From contig CAZWRV010000007.1 in NCBI GenBank assembly GCA_964636325.1, positions 1 through 64,000 on the forward strand: a stretch of 64,000 nt of DNA, in the 5' to 3' direction. Made by a program: the position numbers and the translations under genes. The notes under the pieces are model-generated. The model made no database searches. It had not been told where the DNA came from and worked only from the letters and a program-made list of their open reading frames with translations. Positions 16,500 to 24,380 of the stretch are shown in pieces (positions within the stretch are counted from its first letter, which is position 1; every line of letters starts with the position of its first letter). The DNA comes from CAZWRV01 sp964636325 (GTDB taxonomy: Bacteria > Verrucomicrobiota > Lentisphaeria > Victivallales > GWF2-50-93).

Positions 16500-17488
16500 T
16501 ATTTCAAGACCGGCTGCTCGGACTTGCCGGTGATAACGGAGTTGGGATGCTCTTCGAGATAGTCCATCAGTTCCTTGGCGGATCTGATGAACTCGTCAAG
16601 CGACTTGAGCGACTTGACGGCGTCGTCTATCAGCTTTCTGGCGGCCTCTACCGTCTCTGGGATCTTGGATTCGTCGATCCTGCCATCCATGTTCTTCGCA
16701 AGCTTGGTGATCTGATCCAGTGTCATGTTCAGCTTGGCGCTGGTATCATCGATCTTCTTGACGATGTCGTCGATCCTCTCCGTCGTAAATGTGTTTTTAA
16801 GGGTCGTGGACATTTCAGAAAGGTTTTCGCTCGTCGTCCTGAGCTCAGTCATGGTCTTCTTTATGTCGCCGTCCTTGATCACCCCGTTGATTGAGTCCAG
16901 GAAGGTTTCGAGCTTTCCTGAAATCTTGCCGAAATCGATCTTGGTAAGGTTGATGAGCGAGTCATGGGCCGCGTCCAGGACGTCACCCAGCGAAGTCTGC
17001 GGCACGGACGGAAGATATGGCGGATGATCGTCAGGCAGCTTGTATGACTTGGGGGGGAACTTCTCGGGATCATACATCGCCACTTCAACATAGAGTTCGC
17101 CAGTTATGCCGGCATATTTCAGCTTGCAGCGCATCCCCTGGTCGACATATTTCTTGAATTCGTTTTCCAGGAACGGCATCCCTCCCTGCAGCTTGATCTC
17201 CTCCTTTTCGGCTGAGCTGAAAGAATCAGGGTTGAAGTTCATGTATATGAGGATGTTGTCGTCGGTCTGGCTTATCTGTATCTTCGATACTTCCCCGATC
17301 GGGACGCCCTTGTACTTCACCATGGATCCCTTGTTCAGCCCCTGCACGGACGTTTCAACCACGGTCATGAACGCGATGCTCTCCTTGAAGTATTTCATCA
17401 CGCCGAGCATGATAAGGCCGAAAATCAGAAGTATTCCCGAGACCATCACCAATGCGCCGATCTTGTATTTGTTGCCTATGTTGCTCAT
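16499..17488 (-). CDS. mlaD: MCE-domain substrate-binding subunit of an Mla-type lipid transporter
   Basis: The 329-residue product has one N-terminal membrane helix (about 10-32) and a single MCE domain (about 38-150; VQGLNKGSMVKYKGVPIGEV and AGITGELYVEV are its hallmarks). A long helical region follows (about 165-310) that would form a needle or barrel in the periplasm, and the tail has HPNSVITGK, like the NSLIxGK end motif of many MCE proteins. MCE proteins carry lipids between inner and outer membrane with an ABC transporter. It shares one base with the ATPase gene upstream and with the next gene downstream. Confidence 0.9.
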   Translation of the reverse strand: MSNIGNKYKIGALVMVSGILLIFGLIMLGVMKYFKESIAFMTVVETSVQGLNKGSMVKYKGVPIGEVSKIQISQTDDNILIYMNFNPDSFSSAEKEEIKLQGGMPFLENEFKKYVDQGMRCKLKYAGITGELYVEVAMYDPEKFPPKSYKLPDDHPPYLPSVPQTSLGDVLDAAHDSLINLTKIDFGKISGKLETFLDSINGVIKDGDIKKTMTELRTTSENLSEMSTTLKNTFTTERIDDIVKKIDDTSAKLNMTLDQITKLAKNMDGRIDESKIPETVEAARKLIDDAVKSLKSLDEFIRSAKELMDYLEEHPNSVITGKSEQPVLK

Positions 17489-18264
17489 TATCCCTCACCT
17501 TTGGTTGAATTTCTCGTCAAGAATTTCCTCACCCATCCGTTGGAGCTGTTCCTGCGCATCTCCTTCGGATTCCCCTGCTCGATGATGCCCTTGATGCTCT
17601 TGTCTATCACTATCGCCCTGTCGCCGACAGTGAAGATACTGTCCAGCTCGTGCGTCACTATCACCATCGTGCAGCCGAGCGTGTCCCTGAGCTCGATGAT
17701 GAGCTGGTCAAGCTCCGCAGAAGATATAGGATCAAGGCCTGCGGACGGCTCGTCGAAGAAAAGTATCTTCGGATTCAGCGCCAGGGCCCTGGCAAGCCCG
17801 GCCCGCTTCTTCATGCCGCCGCTGATCTCGGCCGGCGAAAACTCCTCGAAGCCCTCCAGTCCCACCAGCTCCAGCTTCAGCCGCGCCATGGACGAGATCA
17901 TCTCGTTCGAAAGCGGCGTGAACTCCCTCAGCGGAAGCGCGATGTTCTCCTCGAGCGTCATCGAGCTGAAAAGAGCGCCGGACTGATAGAGCACGCCGAA
18001 CATCCTTGATATGCGCTTCTTCTCGGCCTCGTCCGCGCAGACAATGCTCGAACCGTTTATCAAAATGTCGCCGTTCAGCGGCGGATAAAGCCCGATCATG
18101 TGCTTGAGAATAGTGCTCTTCCCGCAGCCCGACCCGCCCAGAATTATGAAAATCTCCTTCTCGTAGATGTTGAAATTGAGCTTTTCAAGCACCACGAAAT
18201 CGTCGTAGCCGATGGTCAGATCCCTGACCTCGATCACTGCCTTCTTGTCCTGAGCATCTTGCAT
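17488..18264 (-). CDS. mlaF: ABC transporter ATPase of the Mla-type system
   Basis: The 258-residue product is an ABC ATPase with Walker A GGSGCGKST (43-51), signature SGGMKKRAGLARAL, Walker B ILFFDEPSAGLDP with its catalytic Glu, and the His switch TH in VIVTHELDS. The SGGMKKR signature and DEPSAGLDPISSAELD segment are typical of MlaF/Ttg2A. It powers phospholipid movement through the MlaE-like permease encoded just upstream; the stop of this gene and the start of the MCE gene share base 17488. About 30 C-terminal residues are basic. Confidence 0.92.
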   Translation of the reverse strand: MQDAQDKKAVIEVRDLTIGYDDFVVLEKLNFNIYEKEIFIILGGSGCGKSTILKHMIGLYPPLNGDILINGSSIVCADEAEKKRISRMFGVLYQSGALFSSMTLEENIALPLREFTPLSNEMISSMARLKLELVGLEGFEEFSPAEISGGMKKRAGLARALALNPKILFFDEPSAGLDPISSAELDQLIIELRDTLGCTMVIVTHELDSIFTVGDRAIVIDKSIKGIIEQGNPKEMRRNSSNGWVRKFLTRNSTKGEG

Positions 18265-18286
18265 TGTCTTGCTATTTTGGATGTTC

Positions 18287-19429
18287 TTAATAGCTGACGC
18301 CTAGGAAGTGCATCACTTGGGGGAAAAGGAACGTGACCAGCGCGTCGGCGATTATCACCAGGAAAATACCGGTGACCACCGCCGACGTCGTCGCCTTGCC
18401 GACACCCTTCGCATCGTTGTCGGCCTCCATACCGCGGAAACAGCCGACTCCGGCGATAATAAACGCGAAAACTCCGCTTTTCACAAGCGACTCCAGAGCG
18501 TTTTCCGGAACCAGCGAGTTGATGGTCCTCTGAAAATATTCTGTCAGGCTCATGTCCGTAAGGCTTAGACTGACGCATATCCCCCCGGCGATGCCGGAAA
18601 TGTCCCCGATAACCGTCAGCATGGGCATGACCGTCATCAGGGCTACTATCTTGGGGACGACCAGGAAGCGTGGAGGATTAAGCCCCATCGTGCTCATCGC
18701 ATCCAGCTCCTCGGCCACCTTCATCGTCCCAAGCTCGGCCGCATACGCCGATCCTGCGCGCCCGATGCAGATCATCGCCACCATTAGCGGGCCGAGCTCC
18801 CTCAAGATGGACAGTCCGACAAGATCGGCTATGTATACGTCAAGCCCGAACCTGTTCAGCTGCGCCAGCCCTTGGAACGCAAGAATCATTCCCACAAGGA
18901 AGCAGATCATTATTACGATCGGAACGGCGTCCGCCCCGCTCTTGTCCATGTAGTAGAGCGTCTCGCGGACGTCGAACTTCCTAGGATTCCTGACAAGGAA
19001 GGCGATGTCCGACATGGTCTCGCCGGTAAATCCGACGAACTTGCCGAGATCCTTGGTTATCTTTATTGCCGTATCACCGAGTACATAAAGAGTGGAGGCG
19101 GGCTTCTGCCGCTTCTTGCTGATGGCATGGCGCTTGCCACCTCTGTCGAAGCCGAGCCTTTCAAGCGCCTGCGCCAGCCTGTCGTCTCCAAGGTTCCTGA
19201 AGGCCATCTCCGCTGAGTGCTCACGGCACAGCTCGGAGCAGGCCAGGACAAGCGAAATCGAAGAGTAGTCCGTATGCGAAACGCCCTTCAGGTCAACGTC
19301 GATCTTGGAAACATGCTTCTTGAACTCCTGCCTGATCTTCCCTTCAAAGTCGCGGATCTCCTCGAAGGAGAGGGGCTTGTCGCTGCATACCTCAACAATG
19401 AGCAGATTGTCCTGGAGCAGGATATTCAT
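18287..19429 (-). CDS. mlaE: MlaE-type permease with N-terminal STAS domain
   Basis: The 380-residue product fuses a STAS (MlaB-like) domain at about 1-100 to a permease domain at about 120-380. The permease shows the family segments PIVIMICFLVGMILAFQG, VGLSILRELGPLMVAMICIGRAG and SAYAAELGTMKVAEELDAM, and about five membrane helices. In E. coli MlaB and MlaE are separate; the fused form is frequent in other phyla. With the ATPase and MCE protein it forms the inner-membrane complex of a lipid importer or exporter. The gap to the ATPase gene is 22 bases. Confidence 0.92.
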   Translation of the reverse strand: MNILLQDNLLIVEVCSDKPLSFEEIRDFEGKIRQEFKKHVSKIDVDLKGVSHTDYSSISLVLACSELCREHSAEMAFRNLGDDRLAQALERLGFDRGGKRHAISKKRQKPASTLYVLGDTAIKITKDLGKFVGFTGETMSDIAFLVRNPRKFDVRETLYYMDKSGADAVPIVIMICFLVGMILAFQGLAQLNRFGLDVYIADLVGLSILRELGPLMVAMICIGRAGSAYAAELGTMKVAEELDAMSTMGLNPPRFLVVPKIVALMTVMPMLTVIGDISGIAGGICVSLSLTDMSLTEYFQRTINSLVPENALESLVKSGVFAFIIAGVGCFRGMEADNDAKGVGKATTSAVVTGIFLVIIADALVTFLFPQVMHFLGVSY

Positions 19430-19544
19430 TTAATAAACATTCGTGTGGGAAGATTACAAAACAAAGCCATGTAATACGGTTACCGGGTGTCAGGTGTCAG
19501 ATAAACATTATTGGAACCCTTGTGTCTTGACGGGGAATAAATCC

Positions 19545-20099
19545 TCAGGGGGCCGCCTTGGCTATGTCGGAGGCCAGGCTTTCAGCGATCTTCTTGGCGG
19601 CGGACGACATCGCGGCTGCGAAAAGCGACGCATCCTTCCCCTCGAAGGCCACCGACTCCTTGTATATTTTCTTCAAAACCGGCTTCTTGCCAGGGAGCTC
19701 AAAAACCTTCAGCTCCACCTCCAAATCCGCGGTCATCTTGTCAAGATTGCCCTCGAACTGGAAAATATCCCCCTCCACCAACAGCTTCCTTGCTCCAGTA
19801 TCTGCAGGCTTTGCTGCAAAGGCTCTGTCCAGAAAGGATTTTAACATCTCCGGAGGGACATCCGACCAGCGATTGAATTCGTCAGCCATAAGCCTATTGG
19901 TTCCGGATCTGAAAATCATCTTTTGGCGCGACGGCATTTTCCCTTGGAAATCGCCGGCCTCCAATGAGCATTTGCCGAAGTTCAAATCTGCATGAGGAAC
20001 GCCTAGGTCAAAGGTGCTGATCTGTATGTCCGGGCCCTTCGGGAAAATGCTGCAGCCGCAAAGAACCAACGCAAAACCGACAATTAAAAGTCTTTTCAT
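19545..20099 (-). CDS. PqiC/YmbA-like lipoprotein of the Mce system
   Basis: I place the start at the ATG at 20099 (184 residues), where GGAG lies eight bases upstream and the protein begins MKRLLIVGFALVLCGCS, a lipoprotein signal with the lipobox LCGC. The frame is open 20 codons further up but gives a poor N-terminus. The body fits ABC-transport auxiliary lipoproteins, partners of MCE transporters at the outer membrane: short beta strands, then a Ser-rich C-terminal helix (MSSAAKKIAESLASDIAKA). It is the first gene of the lipid-transport cluster, 115 bases before the permease. Confidence 0.7.
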   Translation of the reverse strand: MKRLLIVGFALVLCGCSIFPKGPDIQISTFDLGVPHADLNFGKCSLEAGDFQGKMPSRQKMIFRSGTNRLMADEFNRWSDVPPEMLKSFLDRAFAAKPADTGARKLLVEGDIFQFEGNLDKMTADLEVELKVFELPGKKPVLKKIYKESVAFEGKDASLFAAAMSSAAKKIAESLASDIAKAAP

Positions 20100-20155
20100 G
20101 ACAGACATCTCCATATTTAATGTGCCTTGCAAAAATATAAGATACTTGACGGAAT

Positions 20156-20884
20156 TCAAATCGTAAGCTTCCCGTCAAGATTTGGCCATGTCCGACGGAT
20201 CTCCTCCGCTGTCATCTTCTTCTCGGACACCGGCCCATAGATGGGAAGATAGTAGAAGGATTTACAGCTCGGGCAACGGTGAAGGCTCCCCCCGCCGTCC
20301 TCGCAGACCAGCGGCATTGAAGCGTAGGACGTAAACATGTGTCCGCAGCGCAGACATTTCCCGCTCAACTTCCTCCAGAGAAGCCATCCCGGCACAATGA
20401 CAGGAGACAAAGCCAACAGAAGAGGTAAAAAAATCACCGCCAGCGCCACCATCGACCACATATATAATCCAGCGTTCCTCTCAAAGCTGAAAAATCCGAT
20501 CTTCCTGACAGTCCAGCTTATCCTCGCAGGCCTGCCGCATCCGCAGCACGGGGCTGTTACAGGCAACGGCTCTCCAATACGTATCTGATCCCAACCGATC
20601 CGGATACTGCGCCATTCGCTGAAAACAGGCTTCCCATCCTCGCCCGCCCCTGAAGCATCGCAATGCTGGCATTTCTCAGGCGGAGTCGGCGAAACAAACG
20701 GCTGCGCCAAGTCTTCAGGTATCCTGCCTGTCCCATCCGCCGACTTCACCCACCCCGTAAGCCTATTGCAGTCCCGGCAAAGAAACAATGTAATGCTGTC
20801 AACCTGCGGAAGAGACCGGACAAAACCGTCCATCTCCGCCCCGCAGGAGCTGCAAGTTCCCGAGATTTCAAGAATGTAAGACAT
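20156..20884 (-). CDS. Zinc-ribbon membrane protein of unknown function
   Basis: I choose the internal ATG at 20884 (242 residues, MSYILEISGTCSSCG) over the longer frame to 20977, whose first 31 residues look non-coding. Four Cys pairs are visible: CSSCG, CRDC, CQHC and CCGCG in the N-terminal part, and CLRCG plus CPSC after the membrane region, enough for several zinc ribbons. One or two hydrophobic segments lie at about 140-165 (MVALAVIFLPLLLALSPVIV). I do not recognise the family. It is separated from the lipoprotein gene by 56 bases. Confidence 0.6.
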   Translation of the reverse strand: MSYILEISGTCSSCGAEMDGFVRSLPQVDSITLFLCRDCNRLTGWVKSADGTGRIPEDLAQPFVSPTPPEKCQHCDASGAGEDGKPVFSEWRSIRIGWDQIRIGEPLPVTAPCCGCGRPARISWTVRKIGFFSFERNAGLYMWSMVALAVIFLPLLLALSPVIVPGWLLWRKLSGKCLRCGHMFTSYASMPLVCEDGGGSLHRCPSCKSFYYLPIYGPVSEKKMTAEEIRRTWPNLDGKLTI

Positions 20885-21034
20885 TATTTCACGGATACCG
20901 GATGCCAGATTCCAGATTAAGATGCTCGAACAACGCCAGCTTCCACAATTCAGCTTTAGCCGATTAAACGATAACATTTAAGGACTGAAGAGATGGAGGG
21001 ATGCCCTTGCCGCATCCAGAGTTTTGAAATCGGC

Positions 21035-21307
21035 TCACTTATATGCCCTTATTATCTTGACCGCCTCGTTCACAAACGCCATGCCGATGACGGCGACGAT
21101 CAGTCCTGCGGAAGCGACTGTGTGGGCATAGCTGTAGTAGAAGACCGCCTTGGACACTTCGGCATATTTCGACTTGTTGCGGAGAAAATACTTGCCCTCG
21201 TCCACCTTGCCGCCGACCGCGCTGCCGCCCAGCGCAAAGAAAATAAATCCGAATACGGCGAAATTTATGGCGGCGACTGCGAAGAGAATCTTGAAAGCTT
21301 TATCCAG
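21035..21307 (-). CDS. Small two-helix membrane protein, probable CTG start
   Basis: The minus strand encodes 90 residues ending in NEAVKIIRAYK and TGA. Two strong membrane segments are visible: AFKILFAVAAINFAVFGFIF near the start and TVASAGLIVAVIGMAF near the end, with a charged loop between. No ATG, GTG or TTG is in frame. The best start is CTG at 21305-21307, with AGGAG about seven bases upstream, giving the natural-looking N-terminus (M)DKAFKILF. The sequence upstream belongs to intergenic repeat copy B, so the original start region may have been altered by the repeat. Family unknown. Confidence 0.6.
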   Translation of the reverse strand: MDKAFKILFAVAAINFAVFGFIFFALGGSAVGGKVDEGKYFLRNKSKYAEVSKAVFYYSYAHTVASAGLIVAVIGMAFVNEAVKIIRAYK

Positions 21308-21338
21308 AGAAGTCTCCTGACGTGTTTTCCCTGCTAAA

Positions 21339-21702
21339 CTGGCGGATTTCCTCGCCGGAGCGGCACTCCTCTGAAACTCACCTGAAGTAACGCAGGCATT
21401 CCTGTCTGCGGCATCGCAGGTAGGAATACCTGCGCTACTTTAAGTTTCTCCCCGACAGAACTGGCGGATTTCCCCACCAGAGCGACTCCTGAAACTCGAT
21501 TATCGTTTTCCTATCCGCCGTCTGGCGGATGGAGGGTTGAATTCTATTCAACCGTCCTCTTTACGGCGGGTCAACCCGCCGTGCGGCGGAATAGAATTCC
21601 GCCCTCCATCGAGTTTCAGACCGACAAAAAACTGCGAACCCCGCAGTCCGACACTCCTGAAACTCGACATCTTTGTCGTTATTTTTGTCGACTTCCGGAG
21701 GG
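21339..21702. repeat. Composite intergenic repeat, copy B (inverted relative to copy A)
   Basis: Read on the minus strand, this stretch has the same blocks as 1-257: ATCCGCCAGTTCTGTCG (21453-21469), the CGCAGGTA/TACCTGCG palindrome (21415-21434, with a diverged one at 21391-21410), GAGTTTCAGAGGAGT (21365-21379), the 15-bp palindrome (21632-21646) and CCTCCGGAAG (21692-21701). It also carries a large nested hairpin: arms at 21531-21549 and 21589-21607 (GGAGGG, then GAATTCTATTC) enclose CGGCGGG/CCCGCCG with a TCAA loop (21564-21581). Beside it is ATCCGCC/GGCGGAT with a GTCT loop (21513-21530). No gene is present between 21308 and 21702. Confidence 0.85.
21632..21646. repeat. 15-bp palindrome copy in intergenic repeat B
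   Basis: CTGCGAACCCCGCAG, two mismatches to the consensus, at the place in copy B equivalent to 114-128 in copy A. Confidence 0.5.
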
Positions 21703-21989
21703 GTTTCAGATTCATACCATATGTCTTTGCGGACTCCAGCTTGAGATATTGCCCGCTAAGTTTTTCAAGGATATTGATACGGCCCAGGCCTCCTCCGGTC
21801 AGAGTGTCCAAAAAGCAGATCCGAGCCTTCAAGGTTGCATCGTCCGGCCAGCCAGGCCTGCGGGATCCGTACGTAGAGGACATCATGCCATATGAAGACT
21901 TCGCCGGGCAGGCCCGCCTTCGCAAGACTGCCGCCCGCGCAGTCGCCGCTGGTTATGTGGAGAATTCCCGGTTTCATTTCAGATTTCAT
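21703..21989 (-). pseudogene. Broken DUF1835-type gene, N-terminal part only
   Basis: The minus strand starts MKSEMKPGILHITSGDCAG and goes on to LPGEVFIWHDVLY, the hallmark N-terminus of DUF1835 proteins. The frame then shifts: the continuation RRPGWPDDATLKARICFLD and ILEKLSGQYLKLESA lies in another frame. At the junction the DNA has TACG twice in a row (within 21868-21875); removing one four-base unit restores the frame. After about 90 residues the sequence runs into repeat copy B, so the rest of the gene, normally around 250-300 residues, is missing. Both lesions mark it as a dead gene. Function of the family is not established. Confidence 0.7.
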
Positions 21990-22012
21990 GATCAGGTTTG
22001 AATGTTGAACTT

Positions 22013-22047
22013 TTTAAATTTCGACAAATTATTTGTCGAAATTTAAA
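22013..22047. terminator. AT-rich perfect hairpin at the end of the amidohydrolase gene
   Basis: A perfect 16-bp inverted repeat (TTTAAATTTCGACAAA and its complement) with a 3-base loop. The TAA stop of the amidohydrolase lies inside one arm. On the minus strand no long T-run follows, so it is an unusual terminator; it may instead be a remnant of an insertion or protect the message 3' end. Confidence 0.45.
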
Positions 22048-24310
22048 TCGGATCTTCCCACCAGAAGTCTGCCAGGAAGGACGGAAGATCGAAGGGGATT
22101 GCCTTGCCGGACGCCTTGCCGGATTTGCCTTTTTTAGCGGAGTATTTCAGTTCCACCATGACGGAATGCATGTCGCCGGCAAGACTTATCACAAGAGGAA
22201 GCGAGAAAATTTCATTCTTAATCTTCGCATCGCTTACAAAACCGTCCTTCTTTAAAGTGTCGAAAAGATTGGATTTTGAAGCTTTGACTGCGAAATTCGC
22301 AAATCCATACTTGTCTATCTTCACGGAGATCGATGTGTTTCCGCCTGTTTTCCCCTTGCCCTTTTTGTCGAGGATGAAATTCATATTCAGATCGCCGAAC
22401 TCGATTTTCAGCTCGGAACCCTCCGCATCGAGGCCGACGGGCCATTCGAAGCAGCCTTTTATGAGGAGGCTGTCGGATTTCTGCTTGGAGAAATTGAATG
22501 TGATGTCGGCTTTCGAGACGTCGAGTGAAGTCCATCCGCTCTTGCAATAGGCCAGCCTGCCGTCGGTGAATGTCGCAAGGACGAGGTCGTCGAGGCCTGT
22601 ACCCATTTCGTTTTTCTGCTTCAGGATGTCCAAGTAGCTTGTTATGTCGGTGAGATCACGGGAGAAGACTGCGAAATCCGCATTTTTACCTTCCTTGATG
22701 ACGCCGGTCCATCCGTCCATCTTGATGGCGAACGCGGATTTTGCAGTGTAGAGGACTATTGCTTCTTCCAAGGAAACTGCGTTTTCCGTCCCCCAGGAAG
22801 TCTCGAATTTGTGATTCAGGCGTGTTGAGGCGACGAGGATGCCATAAAGCGGGTTGGCAGGGCCGGCGCACCAGTCGCTTCCGAAACAGACCTCCACTCC
22901 GGCGTCGAGCATGCTTTGCCATGGCATGAGCCGGTTTACCCTGTCCCCAATGTAAAAATCGTGCGGACTGCCGAAGAAATGAGTCGGGTGCATTGCTGCT
23001 ATCAGACCGAGCGCCGCCATCCTGGCTTGATCGGCGGCTATCGGCAATTCGCAGTGGTCGAGGCGGTGCCTCCTGTCCCAAGCGGGGTTCGCTTTTATCG
23101 AGGCTTCGTATGAATTTATGACGCGGTTCGCGCCGGCGTCGCCGCAGCTGTGCGTGCATGCCTGAATTTTCATCGAATCGACCAGCGACACAACTTTGTC
23201 AAAGTCCTCCTGTGTCCAATCTGGAACCCCGGTCGTCGTGGGATCGTTTGTGAACGGTTCGAAAAGGAAGGACGTGTTGTTCGAGGACACGCCGTCAATG
23301 TAGAACTTCACTGATTTGCCAAGCATGAGATGCTCGTCCGAGTGCTCCGCGTCGGCGAGCGACGTCCACCATTCGAGATCCTCCGTGAGCTTTTCAATGT
23401 TCTTATACATGCCCGGGCCGATGTAGAACGCCGACGTGGCGCGCATTCGGTCGAAGCCGCCCTGCTCCTTGAATTTCAGAAGGTAAGGGTAGAATCCTTT
23501 GTAGAGCTGGACGTCGTGGAAGCTGGTTATTCCGAAGGACAACGCCTCCCGCTGGACGCGCCACATGGCCGAAATCATGTGCCTTTCGGCCTTGGCCATC
23601 TCATCTGCCGTGAAGAACTCGAATGGATCAAAGCAGTGGAAGCGGGCGAACTCTCCGGTCGGATTTCCCGATCCGTCGCGGACCGGCCCCATTTCTTCAA
23701 ATGCATCAGGATTTCTCGAAGAAAGCAGGCTGACGGCGTTCGAGTTGAGCCATCCGGACTGGCCGCCGTCGGACATCAGCAGGACAGGGCGGTCCGGAAC
23801 GGCATCGTCGATCATGGAGCTCGTCGGATGCCTGCCAGGGATGTATTCCATCTTCCAGCCGATGCCCCCCACGAATGGAAGAGTCGGATTGTTTTTCGCC
23901 ATCTGCATGACGACCTTCTTGACGTCATCTACGCTCTGGCAGTTGAAGAGGTTCCATGGCATCATCGAGGTCAGCGCGCCTATCCACAGGAAATGGTTGT
24001 GGTTGTCCACGAAGCCGGGGCAAACGAAGCTGTCAGGGTCAGCGATAAATACCGTAGATTCTCCTATCTGATCTATGGCGCCGATAAAATCGCCCACGTA
24101 TGAGAACTTGCCGTCCTTTACGGCGAAGGCCTCCACGTAGGGCTGCAAGGGATCCGAAGTGAATATTTTCCCGCCGACTACAATGATGTCGGCCTTGCCC
24201 GCTCCGTCGGTCTTGGGAGCGGCCGCAGCGTTCTCCACCGCCATGACACTGGATGCGGAGGCGAGTGTCAAATATAAAACGGACGTCATGGAGATAAAAT
24301 GCTTCAACAC
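22043..24310 (-). CDS. Exported amidohydrolase (YtcJ-like) with extra C-terminal domain
   Basis: The 755-residue product starts at GTG with AGGAG seven bases upstream and has a signal peptide (cleavage probably after ASSVMA near residue 25). Residues about 38-570 match the Amidohydrolase_3/YtcJ family: CPGFVDNHNHFLW carries the metal-binding His pair, VKFYIDGVSSNNTSF a lysine and acidic segment, CTHSCGDAGANRVI and HRLDHCEL further His ligands, and FGSDWCAGPANP the catalytic Asp. Substrates of this family are mostly unknown. About 185 residues follow that YtcJ proteins usually lack; they look beta-rich and end in a Lys/Gly-rich stretch. Two 15-bp palindrome copies lie in the gene. The upstream 70-base gap is AT-rich and may hold its promoter. 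Confidence 0.85.
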   Translation of the reverse strand: MLKHFISMTSVLYLTLASASSVMAVENAAAAPKTDGAGKADIIVVGGKIFTSDPLQPYVEAFAVKDGKFSYVGDFIGAIDQIGESTVFIADPDSFVCPGFVDNHNHFLWIGALTSMMPWNLFNCQSVDDVKKVVMQMAKNNPTLPFVGGIGWKMEYIPGRHPTSSMIDDAVPDRPVLLMSDGGQSGWLNSNAVSLLSSRNPDAFEEMGPVRDGSGNPTGEFARFHCFDPFEFFTADEMAKAERHMISAMWRVQREALSFGITSFHDVQLYKGFYPYLLKFKEQGGFDRMRATSAFYIGPGMYKNIEKLTEDLEWWTSLADAEHSDEHLMLGKSVKFYIDGVSSNNTSFLFEPFTNDPTTTGVPDWTQEDFDKVVSLVDSMKIQACTHSCGDAGANRVINSYEASIKANPAWDRRHRLDHCELPIAADQARMAALGLIAAMHPTHFFGSPHDFYIGDRVNRLMPWQSMLDAGVEVCFGSDWCAGPANPLYGILVASTRLNHKFETSWGTENAVSLEEAIVLYTAKSAFAIKMDGWTGVIKEGKNADFAVFSRDLTDITSYLDILKQKNEMGTGLDDLVLATFTDGRLAYCKSGWTSLDVSKADITFNFSKQKSDSLLIKGCFEWPVGLDAEGSELKIEFGDLNMNFILDKKGKGKTGGNTSISVKIDKYGFANFAVKASKSNLFDTLKKDGFVSDAKIKNEIFSLPLVISLAGDMHSVMVELKYSAKKGKSGKASGKAIPFDLPSFLADFWWEDPI
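22288..22302. repeat. 15-bp palindrome copy in the amidohydrolase gene
   Basis: CTGCGAAATTCGCAA, one mismatch to the consensus; encodes Phe-Ala-Asn-Phe-Ala-Val in the C-terminal domain. Confidence 0.65.
22669..22683. repeat. Degenerate 15-bp palindrome copy in the amidohydrolase gene
   Basis: CTGCGAAATCCGCAT, two mismatches to the consensus; encodes Asn-Ala-Asp-Phe-Ala-Val, which also fits the amidohydrolase consensus GxxADFxV, so it may be conserved coding sequence rather than a repeat. Confidence 0.35.
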
Positions 24311-24380
24311 AAATTTGCTCCTTGTTTCAGTTTTTCCGAGCTTTGCTTAACAACGGATTAAATTCATATATATTACAATA

